Shown here: positions 17,492 through 25,838 of the stretch, one piece after another | How positions within the stretch are numbered: position 1 is the first letter of the stretch | Layout of the letters: each line of letters begins with the position of its first letter | Notes under the pieces: model-generated | The model's input: only the letters and a program-made list of their open reading frames with translations | Database searches by the model: none | Told to the model about the DNA's origin: nothing | Translations under genes and position numbers: made by a program | Source: Schlegelella_A sp038231215 | GTDB lineage: Bacteria > Pseudomonadota > Gammaproteobacteria > Burkholderiales > Burkholderiaceae_C | Direction: 5' to 3' | DNA: 64,000 bases | Assembly: GCA_038231215.1 (NCBI GenBank) | Contig: JBBRLS010000022.1 | Location: forward strand, 1-64,000

Positions 17492-20272
17492 TCAGGTTCG
17501 CGTCTGCAGCGCCTCGAGCCCGGCCGCCACCGCCGGACGTTCGGCCATCCCGTCGACCTGACCGGCCTCCCATACCGCCAGCGCCTTGCGCCAGCGGGCG
17601 GCCGCCTGCGCCAGGTCATTCGCCGCGAGATGACAGCGCGCGGCCTCGACGTTGGCCAGGCCGTGCTCGAGCGCCGGGCAATCGCTGCCCTCGGCGGCAT
17701 CGAGCGCGAGCTGTACCGCCTGCACCGCGTCCTCGCCCCGGCCGCTTCCACGCAGCGCGATCGCACGGGCCAGCAACAGGCGCATCGCGATCGGTCCCTT
17801 TGCCGGCGAGGCGGGCGCATCGCCGGAGACGGCGAGGACCTCGGCATCGCGCCCGGCCAGGGCCAGGGCCCAGGCATTCAGGGCGGCGCGGTTGCTCGTC
17901 TGCGCCTCGCCTTCGTCGCCGAGATCGGCGGCGATCAAATTGGCCTGGCCGAAGTGGTCGAGCGCCGCCGGCCCGTCGCCCTGCATCACGGCGACGCGGC
18001 CCTGCCAGCTTTGCGCGCCCGCCGCTTCGAAGTTCGCCCCACCGGTCAGCCGGACGTGCAGCGCCGTCGCTCTCGCGAAAAGATCGGCGGCCTCCTCGAG
18101 TCGGCCGTTGAGCAAGAGTGCCTTGCCGAGAAAGGTCATCGCCTCGCGAACGCGCGCCGTCTCCTCGACGTCGAGCGCCTGCTGGTCGGCCAGCACCTGG
18201 CGCAGCAGCGGCACCGCGTCGCGCGGGCGCTGGTTCGACGCCATCGCATCGGCCTGGCCGCGCTCGACAGCGAGCAGCACGCGATGCGGCCGTTGCGTTC
18301 CGTGGGCCGCTCGCGCCAGGGCCAGCGCCGGGCCCATCGCTTCGAGCGCCTCGCGCTTGCGGCCGAAGTGGATCATCGTGTTCGATAGCGCCACCCGCGT
18401 CGACAGCGCCTGGTCGCTGCCTTCGCCCAGATACCGGCAGGCGACCTCCAGCGCTTCGTGCAGCGCCGCGATCGCCTCGGCCTCGCGCGCGCGCTTGGCG
18501 TGCACGAACGCCTGGTCCTCGAGCGCGGCCGTGAGCAGCTTCGGGTCAGGCGTCTTCGAGGCGCGCAGGTCGCGCAGCAGCGGCGGCAGCACCGCTTCGG
18601 CGGTGGCGATGTCGCCGACATAGTTGGCGGCCTCGACCAGCCGGTACCGGCTCTGCAGGGTGAGCCGGTGCGTCGGCCCGAGCTCGCGCGTGCACAGCTC
18701 GACCGCCTTCGGTAGCCACTCGATCGCGGCCTGCACCTCGTTGAGCTCGTTGAAGCTCGCGCCGATCAGGGCGGCGAGCTCGGCGCCGACCGCCGGCTGG
18801 CCAGCAAGATCGGTCTCGACCCGCCTGGCCGCCGCGCGCAGCAGGTCGGCCGCGGCGACGATGCCGCCCTTGCCGGCGCGCGGGACCGCGTGCGTGAAGA
18901 TCGAGGCGATGAACTCCTTGACCTGCTCGCCCCGCGCCAGCGCCGCACGTGCGATCTCGGCCTGGCGCACCGCCAGGTTGCGCTGCCACAAGGCGACCAG
19001 CGCCCCGGCGCCGAGCGCCAGCGACACGGCGACCTGCGCGTAGGCGCCGCCGAGGGCTGCGAGCACGAGCGCCAGGGCGATCGCGCTCTCCAGCTTGTGC
19101 CGGCGGACCCATCGTCCGGCGACATAGCCGGGTGATGCGGCACGGGCAAGGACCGGCTCGCCGCGCAGGTGGCGCTCCAGATCGTCGGCCAGCGCATCGA
19201 CGGTCGCATATCGGTCCCGGCTTGCCGGGGCGAGCGCTCGGGCCAGGACCGCGTCGAGATCGCCGCGGAGCTCGGCTTGCAGCGCCGGCGACGCGGCCGC
19301 GCGGCTCGCGGCCGGTACGTCCACGCGCGCGATCGCATCGGCGAGCGTGCCCGCGCCCGGCAGCCTCGACAGGCGGTAGGGGCGCACCCCGACCAGCAGT
19401 TCGAACGCCACGACGCCGAGCGAGTAGATGTCCGACGCGGTGCCGATCGGATCGCCGCGAATCTGCTCGGGCGAGGCGTAGTCCGGCGTCAGCGCCCGAC
19501 CGGTCGCCGTGGTCGCCTGCGATGGCAGCGCCGCCGCCTCGCCCGGATCGACGAGCTTGGCGACGCCGAAGTCGAGCAGGTGGGCGCGGCCCTGCGCATC
19601 GACGAGGATGTTCGACGGCTTGAGGTCGCGGTGCACCACCAGTTGCGCGTGCGCGTAGGCGACCGCACGCGCGACCTGGACGATCAGACCGATCCGTTCG
19701 CCCACCGGGAGGCTGTGCAAACCGGCGTAGGTATCGATCGGCTGGCCGTCGATGTACTCGAGCGCGAGGTACGGTCGGCCGTCGTCGGCCAGGCCGGCGT
19801 CGTAGAGCCGGGCGATGTTCGGATGGACCAGCGCGGCCAGGATGCTGCGCTCGCCGGCCATTCGTTCCGGCAGCGCCGCCCCCCAGCTGGCGTGCGGCAG
19901 CTTGACCGCCACCTTGCGGTCGAAGAGGCCGTCGGCACGTTCCGCGAGCCACACCGTCGCCATGCCGCCTTCGCCGATCTCGCGCAACAGCCGGTAGGGG
20001 CCGACGACGCGCCCAGGGGCCGGCGAGGCGCCGGAGGCGTCGAGCACGAAGGCCCCGCCGCCGAGAAAGTCCGCCGTGCGCTCTGCCGCATGGGTGCGCA
20101 GCAGCTCCTCGAGCCAGGGAGCCAGCGGGGTGTGCTCCGGGCCGAGCGTCGCCAGCCAGGCGGCGCGATCTGCCGGCTCCAGGTCGAGCGCCGTGTCAAG
20201 CAGCGCGAAGACCTTGCGCCACTCCTCGGCGGACGGCGGCGCAGGCGCCGACGCGGTGTCCGGCGTGCTCAT
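17492..20272 (-). CDS. Hanks-type Ser/Thr protein kinase with C-terminal TPR-like region
   Basis: 926 residues from ATG at 20272; two in-frame ATGs upstream (20296 and 20329) would overlap or abut the sigma-factor stop and are less like the family. After a 60-residue N-terminal region the kinase domain spans about 90-375, with glycine loop EIGEGGMATVW, Lys in VAVKLPH (about residue 124), HRDLKPSNIL, DFGVAK and the SPEQ motif. A membrane segment (ALALVLAALGGAYAQVAVSLALGAGALVAL, about 400-430) follows, and the last 480 residues are repeated helical pairs of TPR type (VALSNTMIHFGRKREALEAM, ALNAWALALAGRDAEVLAV). The start of the kinase lies about 40 bases after the ECF sigma factor, a linkage common in Xanthomonas- and Planctomycetes-type systems. 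Substrates unknown. Confidence 0.9.
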   Translation of the reverse strand: MSTPDTASAPAPPSAEEWRKVFALLDTALDLEPADRAAWLATLGPEHTPLAPWLEELLRTHAAERTADFLGGGAFVLDASGASPAPGRVVGPYRLLREIGEGGMATVWLAERADGLFDRKVAVKLPHASWGAALPERMAGERSILAALVHPNIARLYDAGLADDGRPYLALEYIDGQPIDTYAGLHSLPVGERIGLIVQVARAVAYAHAQLVVHRDLKPSNILVDAQGRAHLLDFGVAKLVDPGEAAALPSQATTATGRALTPDYASPEQIRGDPIGTASDIYSLGVVAFELLVGVRPYRLSRLPGAGTLADAIARVDVPAASRAAASPALQAELRGDLDAVLARALAPASRDRYATVDALADDLERHLRGEPVLARAASPGYVAGRWVRRHKLESAIALALVLAALGGAYAQVAVSLALGAGALVALWQRNLAVRQAEIARAALARGEQVKEFIASIFTHAVPRAGKGGIVAAADLLRAAARRVETDLAGQPAVGAELAALIGASFNELNEVQAAIEWLPKAVELCTRELGPTHRLTLQSRYRLVEAANYVGDIATAEAVLPPLLRDLRASKTPDPKLLTAALEDQAFVHAKRAREAEAIAALHEALEVACRYLGEGSDQALSTRVALSNTMIHFGRKREALEAMGPALALARAAHGTQRPHRVLLAVERGQADAMASNQRPRDAVPLLRQVLADQQALDVEETARVREAMTFLGKALLLNGRLEEAADLFARATALHVRLTGGANFEAAGAQSWQGRVAVMQGDGPAALDHFGQANLIAADLGDEGEAQTSNRAALNAWALALAGRDAEVLAVSGDAPASPAKGPIAMRLLLARAIALRGSGRGEDAVQAVQLALDAAEGSDCPALEHGLANVEAARCHLAANDLAQAAARWRKALAVWEAGQVDGMAERPAVAAGLEALQTRT

Positions 20273-20312
20273 CGATGCCGCCCGCCGGCCCGGCATCGGC
20301 GGCGCGAAGGTC

Positions 20313-20867
20313 TCATCGCAGGCAGGCATGGAGAAACAGCCGCGCCTTCTCCCAGTCGCGAGCGACCGTTCGCTCGGCCAGGTTCAGGACGCCGGCGATC
20401 TCGCTCGAGGTCATGCCGGCGAAGTAGCGCATCTCGACCACCTGGACCAGGCGGGGGTCGATCGCCGCCAGCTGCTCGAGCGAATCGTGGACGCGGAGCA
20501 CCTCGTTGTCGCGCGGGTCGGCCGCTGCCACCGAATGGGCCTCGTCGAGTTCGACATGGACCACGCCGCCGCCGTGGCGCTCGGCGCTGCGATGCCGGAC
20601 CGAGTCGACGACGATCGAGCGCATGACGCGCGCCGCGTAGCTCATGAACTGGGCACGATCGCGAAACGTGACCGCGCCTGTGTTCTCGAAGCGCAGGTAG
20701 GCCTCGTGCACGAGCGAGGTGGTGTCGAGCAGGGTGAGGTCGCCGCTGCGCCGAACCCGCGAGTGGGCGAGGCGGCGCAACTCGGGGTACAACAGCGCGT
20801 AGAGCTCGCCGAAGACCTCGGATCTGCCTTCCGCCAGGGCGCAGAGAAGCGTCGTCACTTGGCTCAT
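20313..20867 (-). CDS. ECF-type sigma factor (sigma-70 ECF-like, kinase-linked)
   Basis: 184 residues. Sigma region 2 lies near residues 20-95 (ELYALLYPELRRLAHSRVRR, DTTSLVHEAYLRF, RDRAQFMSYAARVMRSIVVD) and region 4 near 125-180 (IDPRLVQVVEMRYFAGMTSSEIAGVLNLAERTVARDWEKAR). These phrases mark the ECF-like subgroup (Pfam Sigma70_ECF) that has no anti-sigma factor gene beside it and is instead paired with a Ser/Thr kinase, as here (kinase gene next downstream). It probably directs RNA polymerase to the adjacent envelope genes in response to kinase activity; this is inference. Divergent from metK across 193 bases. Confidence 0.92.
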   Translation of the reverse strand: MSQVTTLLCALAEGRSEVFGELYALLYPELRRLAHSRVRRSGDLTLLDTTSLVHEAYLRFENTGAVTFRDRAQFMSYAARVMRSIVVDSVRHRSAERHGGGVVHVELDEAHSVAAADPRDNEVLRVHDSLEQLAAIDPRLVQVVEMRYFAGMTSSEIAGVLNLAERTVARDWEKARLFLHACLR

Positions 20868-20910
20868 TCGGGATCGTCGGGCAACGCTCCGTTGCCGGCG
20901 CTGCGCCGAC

Positions 20911-20916
20911 TATAAT
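20911..20916 (+). promoter_or_regulatory. Candidate -10 element for metK
   Basis: A perfect TATAAT reading rightward, 145 bases before the metK start. The -35 region at 17 bases spacing (TCCGTT) is poor. If used it gives a leader of about 137 bases. Confidence 0.5.
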
Positions 20917-21060
20917 TCGTCGGTCGCCGAGTTATTGGACTACTTGCGGGGCGACGGAAAACAATTCCGCTAAAGCGTTCGCCGCTCCTCCAGAGCCCAG
21001 GCCGGCAACGCGACATCGATTGCGGGCCCGACGTCGAAATCCCAGCACTGGAGCTACAGC
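20917..21060 (+). other. Long metK leader with possible RNA structure
   Basis: The metK transcript would carry a leader of about 140 bases. Two short hairpins can be drawn: GTCGCC (20924-20929) with GGCGAC (20956-20961), and CGGAA with TTCCG around 20960-20974. A GCTAAAGC follows at 20973-20980. SAM-binding leaders are common before metK in Proteobacteria, and GCTAAA is a conserved word in SAM-II-type riboswitches, but I could not fit the whole region to any known class. The GTG start is preceded by a good GGAG at 21045-21052. Confidence 0.3.
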
Positions 21061-22242
21061 GTGTCGAACGACTTCCTCTTCACTTCCGAATCGGTCTCCG
21101 AAGGCCACCCCGACAAGGTCGCCGACCAGATCTCCGACGCGATCCTCGACGCCATCTTCGCGCAGGATCCGCGCTCGCGCGTCGCCGCCGAGACCCTGTG
21201 CAACACCGGCCTCGTGGTGCTCGCCGGCGAGATCACGACCAACTCGCACGTCGACTACATCCAGACCGCGCGCAACACGCTCAAGCGCATCGGCTACGAC
21301 AATACCGACTACGGCATCGACTACAAGGGCTGCGCCGTGCTCGTCGCCTACGACAAGCAGAGCAACGACATCGCCCAGGGCGTCGACCACGCCAGCGACG
21401 ATCACCTCAACACCGGCGCCGGCGACCAGGGCCTGATGTTAGGCTACGCCTGCGACGAGACGCCCGACCTGATGCCGGCGCCGATCTACTACGCGCACCG
21501 CCTGGTCGAGCGCCAGGCGCAGCTGCGCAAGGACGGCCGCATGCCCTACCTGCGCCCCGACGCGAAGAGCCAGGTGACGATGCGCTACGTCGACGGCAAG
21601 CCGCATTCGATCGACACCGTGGTGCTGTCGAGCCAGCACGACCCGAGCCAGAGCGAGACGACGACGAAGATGAAGTCGTCGTTCATCGAGGCGGTGATCG
21701 AGGAAATCATCAAGCCGGTGCTGCCGAAGGAATGGCTGAAGGAGACGCGCTACCTCGTCAACCCGACCGGTCGCTTCGTCATCGGCGGTCCGCAGGGCGA
21801 CTGCGGCCTGACCGGCCGCAAGATCATCGTCGACACCTACGGCGGCGCCTGCCCGCACGGCGGCGGCGCGTTCTCGGGCAAGGACCCGAGCAAGGTCGAC
21901 CGCTCGGCGGCGTATGCGGCGCGCTATGTCGCCAAGAACATCGTCGCCGCCGGCATCGCCCGGCAGTGCCAGATCCAGGTCGCGTATGCGATCGGCGTCG
22001 CCAAGCCGATGAACGTGACGATCTATACCGAAGGCACGGGCAAGATCCCCGATCACGAGATCGAGAAGCTCGTCGCCGAGCATTTCGACCTGCGCCCGAA
22101 GGGCATCATCCAGATGCTCGACTTGCTGCGGCCGATCTACGAGAAGACGGCGGCGTACGGGCACTTCGGCAGAGACGAGCCCGAGTTCACCTGGGAAAAG
22201 ACCGACAAGGCTGCGGCACTTCGTGCTGCCGCCGGCCTGTAG
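21061..22242 (+). CDS. metK: S-adenosylmethionine synthetase
   Basis: 393 residues from a GTG at 21061. Makes S-adenosylmethionine from methionine and ATP in the cytoplasm. All three MAT domains are present: N-terminal FTSESVSEGHPDKVADQISD with the ATP/metal-binding His and Asp, the flexible-loop GAGDQGLMLGYA motif, and the P-loop-like GGGAFSGKDPSKVDRSAAY near the C-terminal third. Length and order match the bacterial enzyme. With ahcY and metF at 35-39 kb it feeds the methyl cycle. It is followed 57 bases later by a SAM-dependent methyltransferase gene on the same strand. Confidence 0.98.
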   Translation: MSNDFLFTSESVSEGHPDKVADQISDAILDAIFAQDPRSRVAAETLCNTGLVVLAGEITTNSHVDYIQTARNTLKRIGYDNTDYGIDYKGCAVLVAYDKQSNDIAQGVDHASDDHLNTGAGDQGLMLGYACDETPDLMPAPIYYAHRLVERQAQLRKDGRMPYLRPDAKSQVTMRYVDGKPHSIDTVVLSSQHDPSQSETTTKMKSSFIEAVIEEIIKPVLPKEWLKETRYLVNPTGRFVIGGPQGDCGLTGRKIIVDTYGGACPHGGGAFSGKDPSKVDRSAAYAARYVAKNIVAAGIARQCQIQVAYAIGVAKPMNVTIYTEGTGKIPDHEIEKLVAEHFDLRPKGIIQMLDLLRPIYEKTAAYGHFGRDEPEFTWEKTDKAAALRAAAGL

Positions 22243-22299
22243 GCGGCCGCGCACGGCGCGGATCGGTCTTTCGGCGCAGACTCGGGCCGCAAGATCGCG

Positions 22300-22959
22300 A
22301 TGAACGAATCGTCCAAATCGAAGCGGTGGTTCAGCGATGCGCAGCGCCGGTCGCTGCACGGTCGCGTGCTCGACATCGGCGCCGGCGCCGACCCGGTCCT
22401 TGCCGATGCCGTCGTCTTCGATCTCGCCCACGGCGACGCCAATCGCATCACCGCGTTCGAGCCGGGCAGCTTCGACTGCGTCTATTCGTCGCACTGCCTC
22501 GAGCACATGCACGACCCGGTGGCGACCCTGGCGAACTGGTGGTCGCTCGTCAAGCCCGGCGGAACGCTGTTCCTCATCGTTCCGGATGAGGATCTGTACG
22601 AGCAGGGGGTGTTTCCGAGCCGCTTCAACAGCGACCACAAGAGCACGTTCACTCTGGCCAAGAAACGCAGCTGGTCGGCGCGCTCCTTCAACGTCTTCGA
22701 CTTGTGCGCGGGGCTGCCAGGAGCGCGCGTCGAAGACCTCTGCCTGAACGACATCGACTACGACCGCGGCGCGGCCCGGCATGGACAGGTGCAGAGCGGC
22801 GCGGCACGGCGGCTGGCTCGCCTCCACGAAAGTCTCCGCAAGCGCGGCCTGCTCCCGCGCCGCGCCGAAGCGATGCGCTGGGCCATGCGCGCCGTGGGCC
22901 AGGACCAGACGCGAGGCGAGGCGCTGGCGCAGATCGAGGCGCTCGTCCGCAAGAGCTGA
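22300..22959 (+). CDS. Class I SAM-dependent methyltransferase
   Basis: 219 residues. Motif I is VLDIGAGADP (residues about 23-32), post-I DLAHGDAN, motif IV FDCVYSSHCLEHMHDP, and a motif VI-like LVKPGGTLFLIVPDEDLYEQG. The CLEHMHDP and KPGGTL phrases fit the Methyltransf_11/23-type group often found in polysaccharide loci. It lies between metK and two GT9 glycosyltransferase genes on the same strand, so a role in sugar or lipid methylation of surface glycans is a fair guess (inference). The substrate is not readable from the sequence. Confidence 0.85.
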   Translation: MNESSKSKRWFSDAQRRSLHGRVLDIGAGADPVLADAVVFDLAHGDANRITAFEPGSFDCVYSSHCLEHMHDPVATLANWWSLVKPGGTLFLIVPDEDLYEQGVFPSRFNSDHKSTFTLAKKRSWSARSFNVFDLCAGLPGARVEDLCLNDIDYDRGAARHGQVQSGAARRLARLHESLRKRGLLPRRAEAMRWAMRAVGQDQTRGEALAQIEALVRKS

Positions 22960-23008
22960 GGCGCCCTTGTCGCTCGCGCCGCCGACGCTGCACCCTGGAG
23001 GGCCGACC

Positions 23009-24148
23009 ATGCGCCGCATCCTCGTCATTGCGACGCGGCAGATCGGCGACGTGCTGCTGACGACACCGCTGATCCGAGCCGCGCGCGAGCGCTGGCCCGA
23101 TGCACGCATCGACGTGCTCGGCCTGGCCGGCACGCTCGAGATGCTGCGCGGCAACCCCGATGTCGCAGCGCTCATCGAAGCGCCGCGTCGCAGCGGCTGG
23201 CGCAAGTCGATCGCTTTCGCGCGCGGCCTGTGGCGCCGCTACGACCTCGCGCTCGTCGCCGAGCAGAGCGACCGCGCCCACGCCTACGCCCTGATCGCCG
23301 CGCCGCGCCGCGCCGGCCTCGTTACCGCGCGCTGGCTCACGTCCTGGTGGAAGCGCCTGCTGCTCGAGCACGCCGTGGTGGTCGCGGGCGACCGCGGCAG
23401 CACGCACACGGTGATCGAGAAGCTGGCACTGATCGCGCCGTGGACTGCGGGCACGGCGGCCCGTTCGGCCGTTGCCGTGACTGCGGATGACGGCAACGCC
23501 GCGCCGGCCAGCACGGCCCTCGTGACGCCGTCCGGAGCGCCGCTTCCGGCCGACCTCGCGGCACAGCTCGAGGCCGCTTACGTCGTCGTCCACATTCCTT
23601 CGATGTGGCGCTACAAACAGTGGCCGGTGGCGCACTATCGAAGCCTCGTCCAGGCTCTTCTCGACGACGGGGCGCAGGTGCTGCTGAGCGGCGGGCCCGG
23701 CGCCGAAGACCGCGCCAAGGTCGCCGCGCTGGCCGCGCTCGCGCCGCCGCCACGACTCATCGACGTGTGCGGCCGGCTCGACCTGGCGCAGATGGCGTTG
23801 CTGCTCCGCGGCGCCGCGCTCTACATCGGCCCCGACACCTCGATCACCCACCTCGCCGCAGCCTGCGGCGTGCCGGTCATCGCCTTGTTCGGGCCCACCA
23901 ATCCGATGCGCTGGGGGCCGTGGCCGCCACAAGCGAACACGGCGCAGCCGTACGTGCGCTACCGGCCCGAGCAGAGAGCCGGCAAGGTCATCGTGCTGCA
24001 GGGCGAAGCGCTTTGCGCACCCGGCGTGCCGTGCGGCAGGGCGGGCTGCGAAGACCATCAAAAGAGCGCGAGCCTGTGCCTCGAAAGCGGCCTGCCGCCG
24101 GAGCGCGTGATCGCCCAGGCGCGACGTCTTCTGGCGGGGCAGGCATGA
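23009..24148 (+). CDS. Glycosyltransferase family 9 (heptosyltransferase-like)
   Basis: 379 residues from ATG at 23009 with GGAGGG six bases upstream; longer in-frame starts run into the preceding gene. GT-B fold of the ADP-heptose:LPS heptosyltransferase type: N-terminal ILVIATRQIGDVLLTTPLIRAARERWP, then the C-terminal nucleotide-sugar site with GPDTSITHLAAACGVPVIALFGPTNPMRWGPW. Known members (WaaC/WaaF-like) transfer heptose to lipid A-core at the inner membrane. The C-terminus contains a cluster of Cys (CAPGVPCGRAGCEDHQKSASLC), typical of some members. Followed by a second GT9-type gene, so the pair may build an inner-core glycan. Confidence 0.9.
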   Translation: MRRILVIATRQIGDVLLTTPLIRAARERWPDARIDVLGLAGTLEMLRGNPDVAALIEAPRRSGWRKSIAFARGLWRRYDLALVAEQSDRAHAYALIAAPRRAGLVTARWLTSWWKRLLLEHAVVVAGDRGSTHTVIEKLALIAPWTAGTAARSAVAVTADDGNAAPASTALVTPSGAPLPADLAAQLEAAYVVVHIPSMWRYKQWPVAHYRSLVQALLDDGAQVLLSGGPGAEDRAKVAALAALAPPPRLIDVCGRLDLAQMALLLRGAALYIGPDTSITHLAAACGVPVIALFGPTNPMRWGPWPPQANTAQPYVRYRPEQRAGKVIVLQGEALCAPGVPCGRAGCEDHQKSASLCLESGLPPERVIAQARRLLAGQA

Positions 24149-24190
24149 GCGATTCGTCGCGGCCCCGGTGCGCGCGTCGCCGCCGGCCTC

Positions 24191-25321
24191 GTGTTTGAAT
24201 CGCTGCGCGCCTGGTGCCGGCGTCTCGCGGCCCAGGCCTACACGCCGCCGTTCGCGGCGACCCTGCCGTCGAATGCCCGGGCCTTCGTCGCCGTGGAACC
24301 GGCGCGGAAAATCCTCTGGCGCCGCATCAGGCGCGGGCTCTGGCTGCGCCTCAATGGTCAGGCCGCACTCGAGCAGCGCCGCATCCGCACCAGCGACCGG
24401 CGCATCCTCTGGATTCATCAGGGCATGCCGCAGATCGGCGATTCGCTCATGGACCTGGCCTGCCGCGTGCTGCTGCGCGGGCGCGCCGAGCGCATCGATC
24501 TGCTCACCGACGCGCACCTCGTGCCGCTCTACGAGAACGACGATGTCTTCACCCATGCCTGGTCGGATGCCCGCGAGGCGGCCGGCCATGACTACGACCT
24601 CGTCATCGTCCTCAGCGCCTCGGCGCAGAGCCTGCGCGAGAAGCTCCGCTTCTTTCGCGCGCTGCCGTACGTCAACCTGCACGGCTTCTATACCGGACCG
24701 GAATTCAACCGCACGCTGTTCGGCTTCCTGCGCCTCGATCAGCTGCTCGATGCCGGCATCGGCGCGGCGAATCTGGCCGCGATGGCGCGGCCGCACATGG
24801 TCGTCTCGGACACCGTGCGGCACTCGGTCGATGCGCTCTCGTTGCCGCCGCGATTCGTCGCCATCGCGCTCGGCGGCGTGCGCAACTGGCGCACCTACGA
24901 CGCCTGGAGTGCCGTGCTCGATGCGCTGGATCGTGCCGGCAACGATGTGCCTGTCGTCCTGCTCGGTTCGGCAAACGCGAGCGCCATGCGCGACGCGCTG
25001 TTCGCCCACCCGCATCGAAGAGTCGTCATCGACGCGGTCGATCGTCACTCGCTTCCCGAGGTGTTCGAGATCCTGCGCCGCAGCAGCGTCGTCGCCTGCG
25101 CCGACGGCGGCTTGATGCACCTCGCCCATGCCGCCGACGCGCCGACGGTGGCACTCTTCGCCGATCGCATCGATCCGAGCTACCGGCTGACGGCGGCGAT
25201 CCGGGCGATCGCTTTCCATGCGCCGGCGCGGGTCAGCGACATCGCCCCGTCGCTGGTCGCCGAAGCGATCGACGAAGCCCTGCGACACGGGGTGTCCGGA
25301 ACGAGCGAGCGCTGCGTCTGA
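24191..25321 (+). CDS. Second GT9-type glycosyltransferase, divergent
   Basis: 376 residues from a GTG at 24191. Overall GT9 fold but lacks the usual N-terminal start: ILWIHQGMPQIGDSLMDLACRVLL stands at residues about 71-94 after a 70-residue basic extension, and the C-terminal site reads SVVACADGGLMHLAHAADAPTVALFADRIDP in place of the GPDTGxxHLAAA loop. The ADGGLMHLAHA pattern is found in family 9 members of unassigned specificity. It follows the first GT9 gene by 42 bases and is probably cotranscribed with it. Acceptor and donor sugars are unknown. Confidence 0.78.
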   Translation: MFESLRAWCRRLAAQAYTPPFAATLPSNARAFVAVEPARKILWRRIRRGLWLRLNGQAALEQRRIRTSDRRILWIHQGMPQIGDSLMDLACRVLLRGRAERIDLLTDAHLVPLYENDDVFTHAWSDAREAAGHDYDLVIVLSASAQSLREKLRFFRALPYVNLHGFYTGPEFNRTLFGFLRLDQLLDAGIGAANLAAMARPHMVVSDTVRHSVDALSLPPRFVAIALGGVRNWRTYDAWSAVLDALDRAGNDVPVVLLGSANASAMRDALFAHPHRRVVIDAVDRHSLPEVFEILRRSSVVACADGGLMHLAHAADAPTVALFADRIDPSYRLTAAIRAIAFHAPARVSDIAPSLVAEAIDEALRHGVSGTSERCV

Positions 25322-25362
25322 GATCGCGGATCGCGCGGGTCAAGCGCATTCCCCATTGGCGC

Positions 25363-25728
25363 TCAAACCGGCGGCAGCACCTTGCGCAGTACTGCCGGGT
25401 CGATCGGCTTTCTCAGGTAATGGTCGACGCGGGCAAACGCCTCGGCGACGCGCGAGTCGGTCTCGCTCCAGCCGGTGATGGCGACGAGCACCAGATCGTC
25501 GCCATAGCGCTCTCGCAATAGCTTGGACAGTTCGGTGCCGTCGAGGCTTGGCATGTTGATGTCGAAGATCACGCAGTGCGGCTGGTGCGCCTCGACCAGG
25601 GCGAGGGCCTGCAAGCCGTCGTGGGCGGTCCAGACCTTGTAGCCGTCCAGTTCGAGCGCGTAAGCGAGCGCCTCGGCGATATCGGCAACGTCGTCGACGA
25701 CGACGACACGAGCTTCGTCTTCTCCCAT
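25363..25728 (-). CDS. Single-domain response regulator (receiver only)
   Basis: 121 residues, only a CheY-like receiver. From ATG at 25728: acidic pair Asp12-Asp13 (VVVVDDVADI), phospho-acceptor Asp56 in CVIFDINMP, Thr85 in AITGW, Lys107 in LRKPIDP; all the phosphorylation residues are present. No DNA-binding or output domain and no histidine kinase gene nearby. It converges on the GT9 pair. Probably a phospho-relay or protein-interaction receiver; partner unknown. The frame extends upstream of 25728, but those residues overlap the adjacent RraA-like gene antisense-free region and are not receiver sequence. Confidence 0.88.
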   Translation of the reverse strand: MGEDEARVVVVDDVADIAEALAYALELDGYKVWTAHDGLQALALVEAHQPHCVIFDINMPSLDGTELSKLLRERYGDDLVLVAITGWSETDSRVAEAFARVDHYLRKPIDPAVLRKVLPPV

Positions 25729-25838
25729 ATGCGGCGATCCGGCCTGTCGGCTGGACACGTTCCTTCGGTCAGCAAAGCGTGCGCGAATGTACCAGCGTGT
25801 CTGCCGCCTTCCGCCGACGACGCCGTGCGCGACACGCG

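Noticed and set aside
20917..21060. Calling the metK leader a SAM-II riboswitch
   Set aside because: Only the GCTAAA word is shared; the pseudoknot partner and spacing to the start codon could not be drawn.
22688..25288. Long open frame opposite the methyltransferase and GT9 genes
   Set aside because: High GC makes open antisense frames common; composition is Arg/Asp/Gln-rich with no domain, and the sense-strand genes have clear motifs. The same holds for antisense frames over glmS, slt, purK and ahcY.
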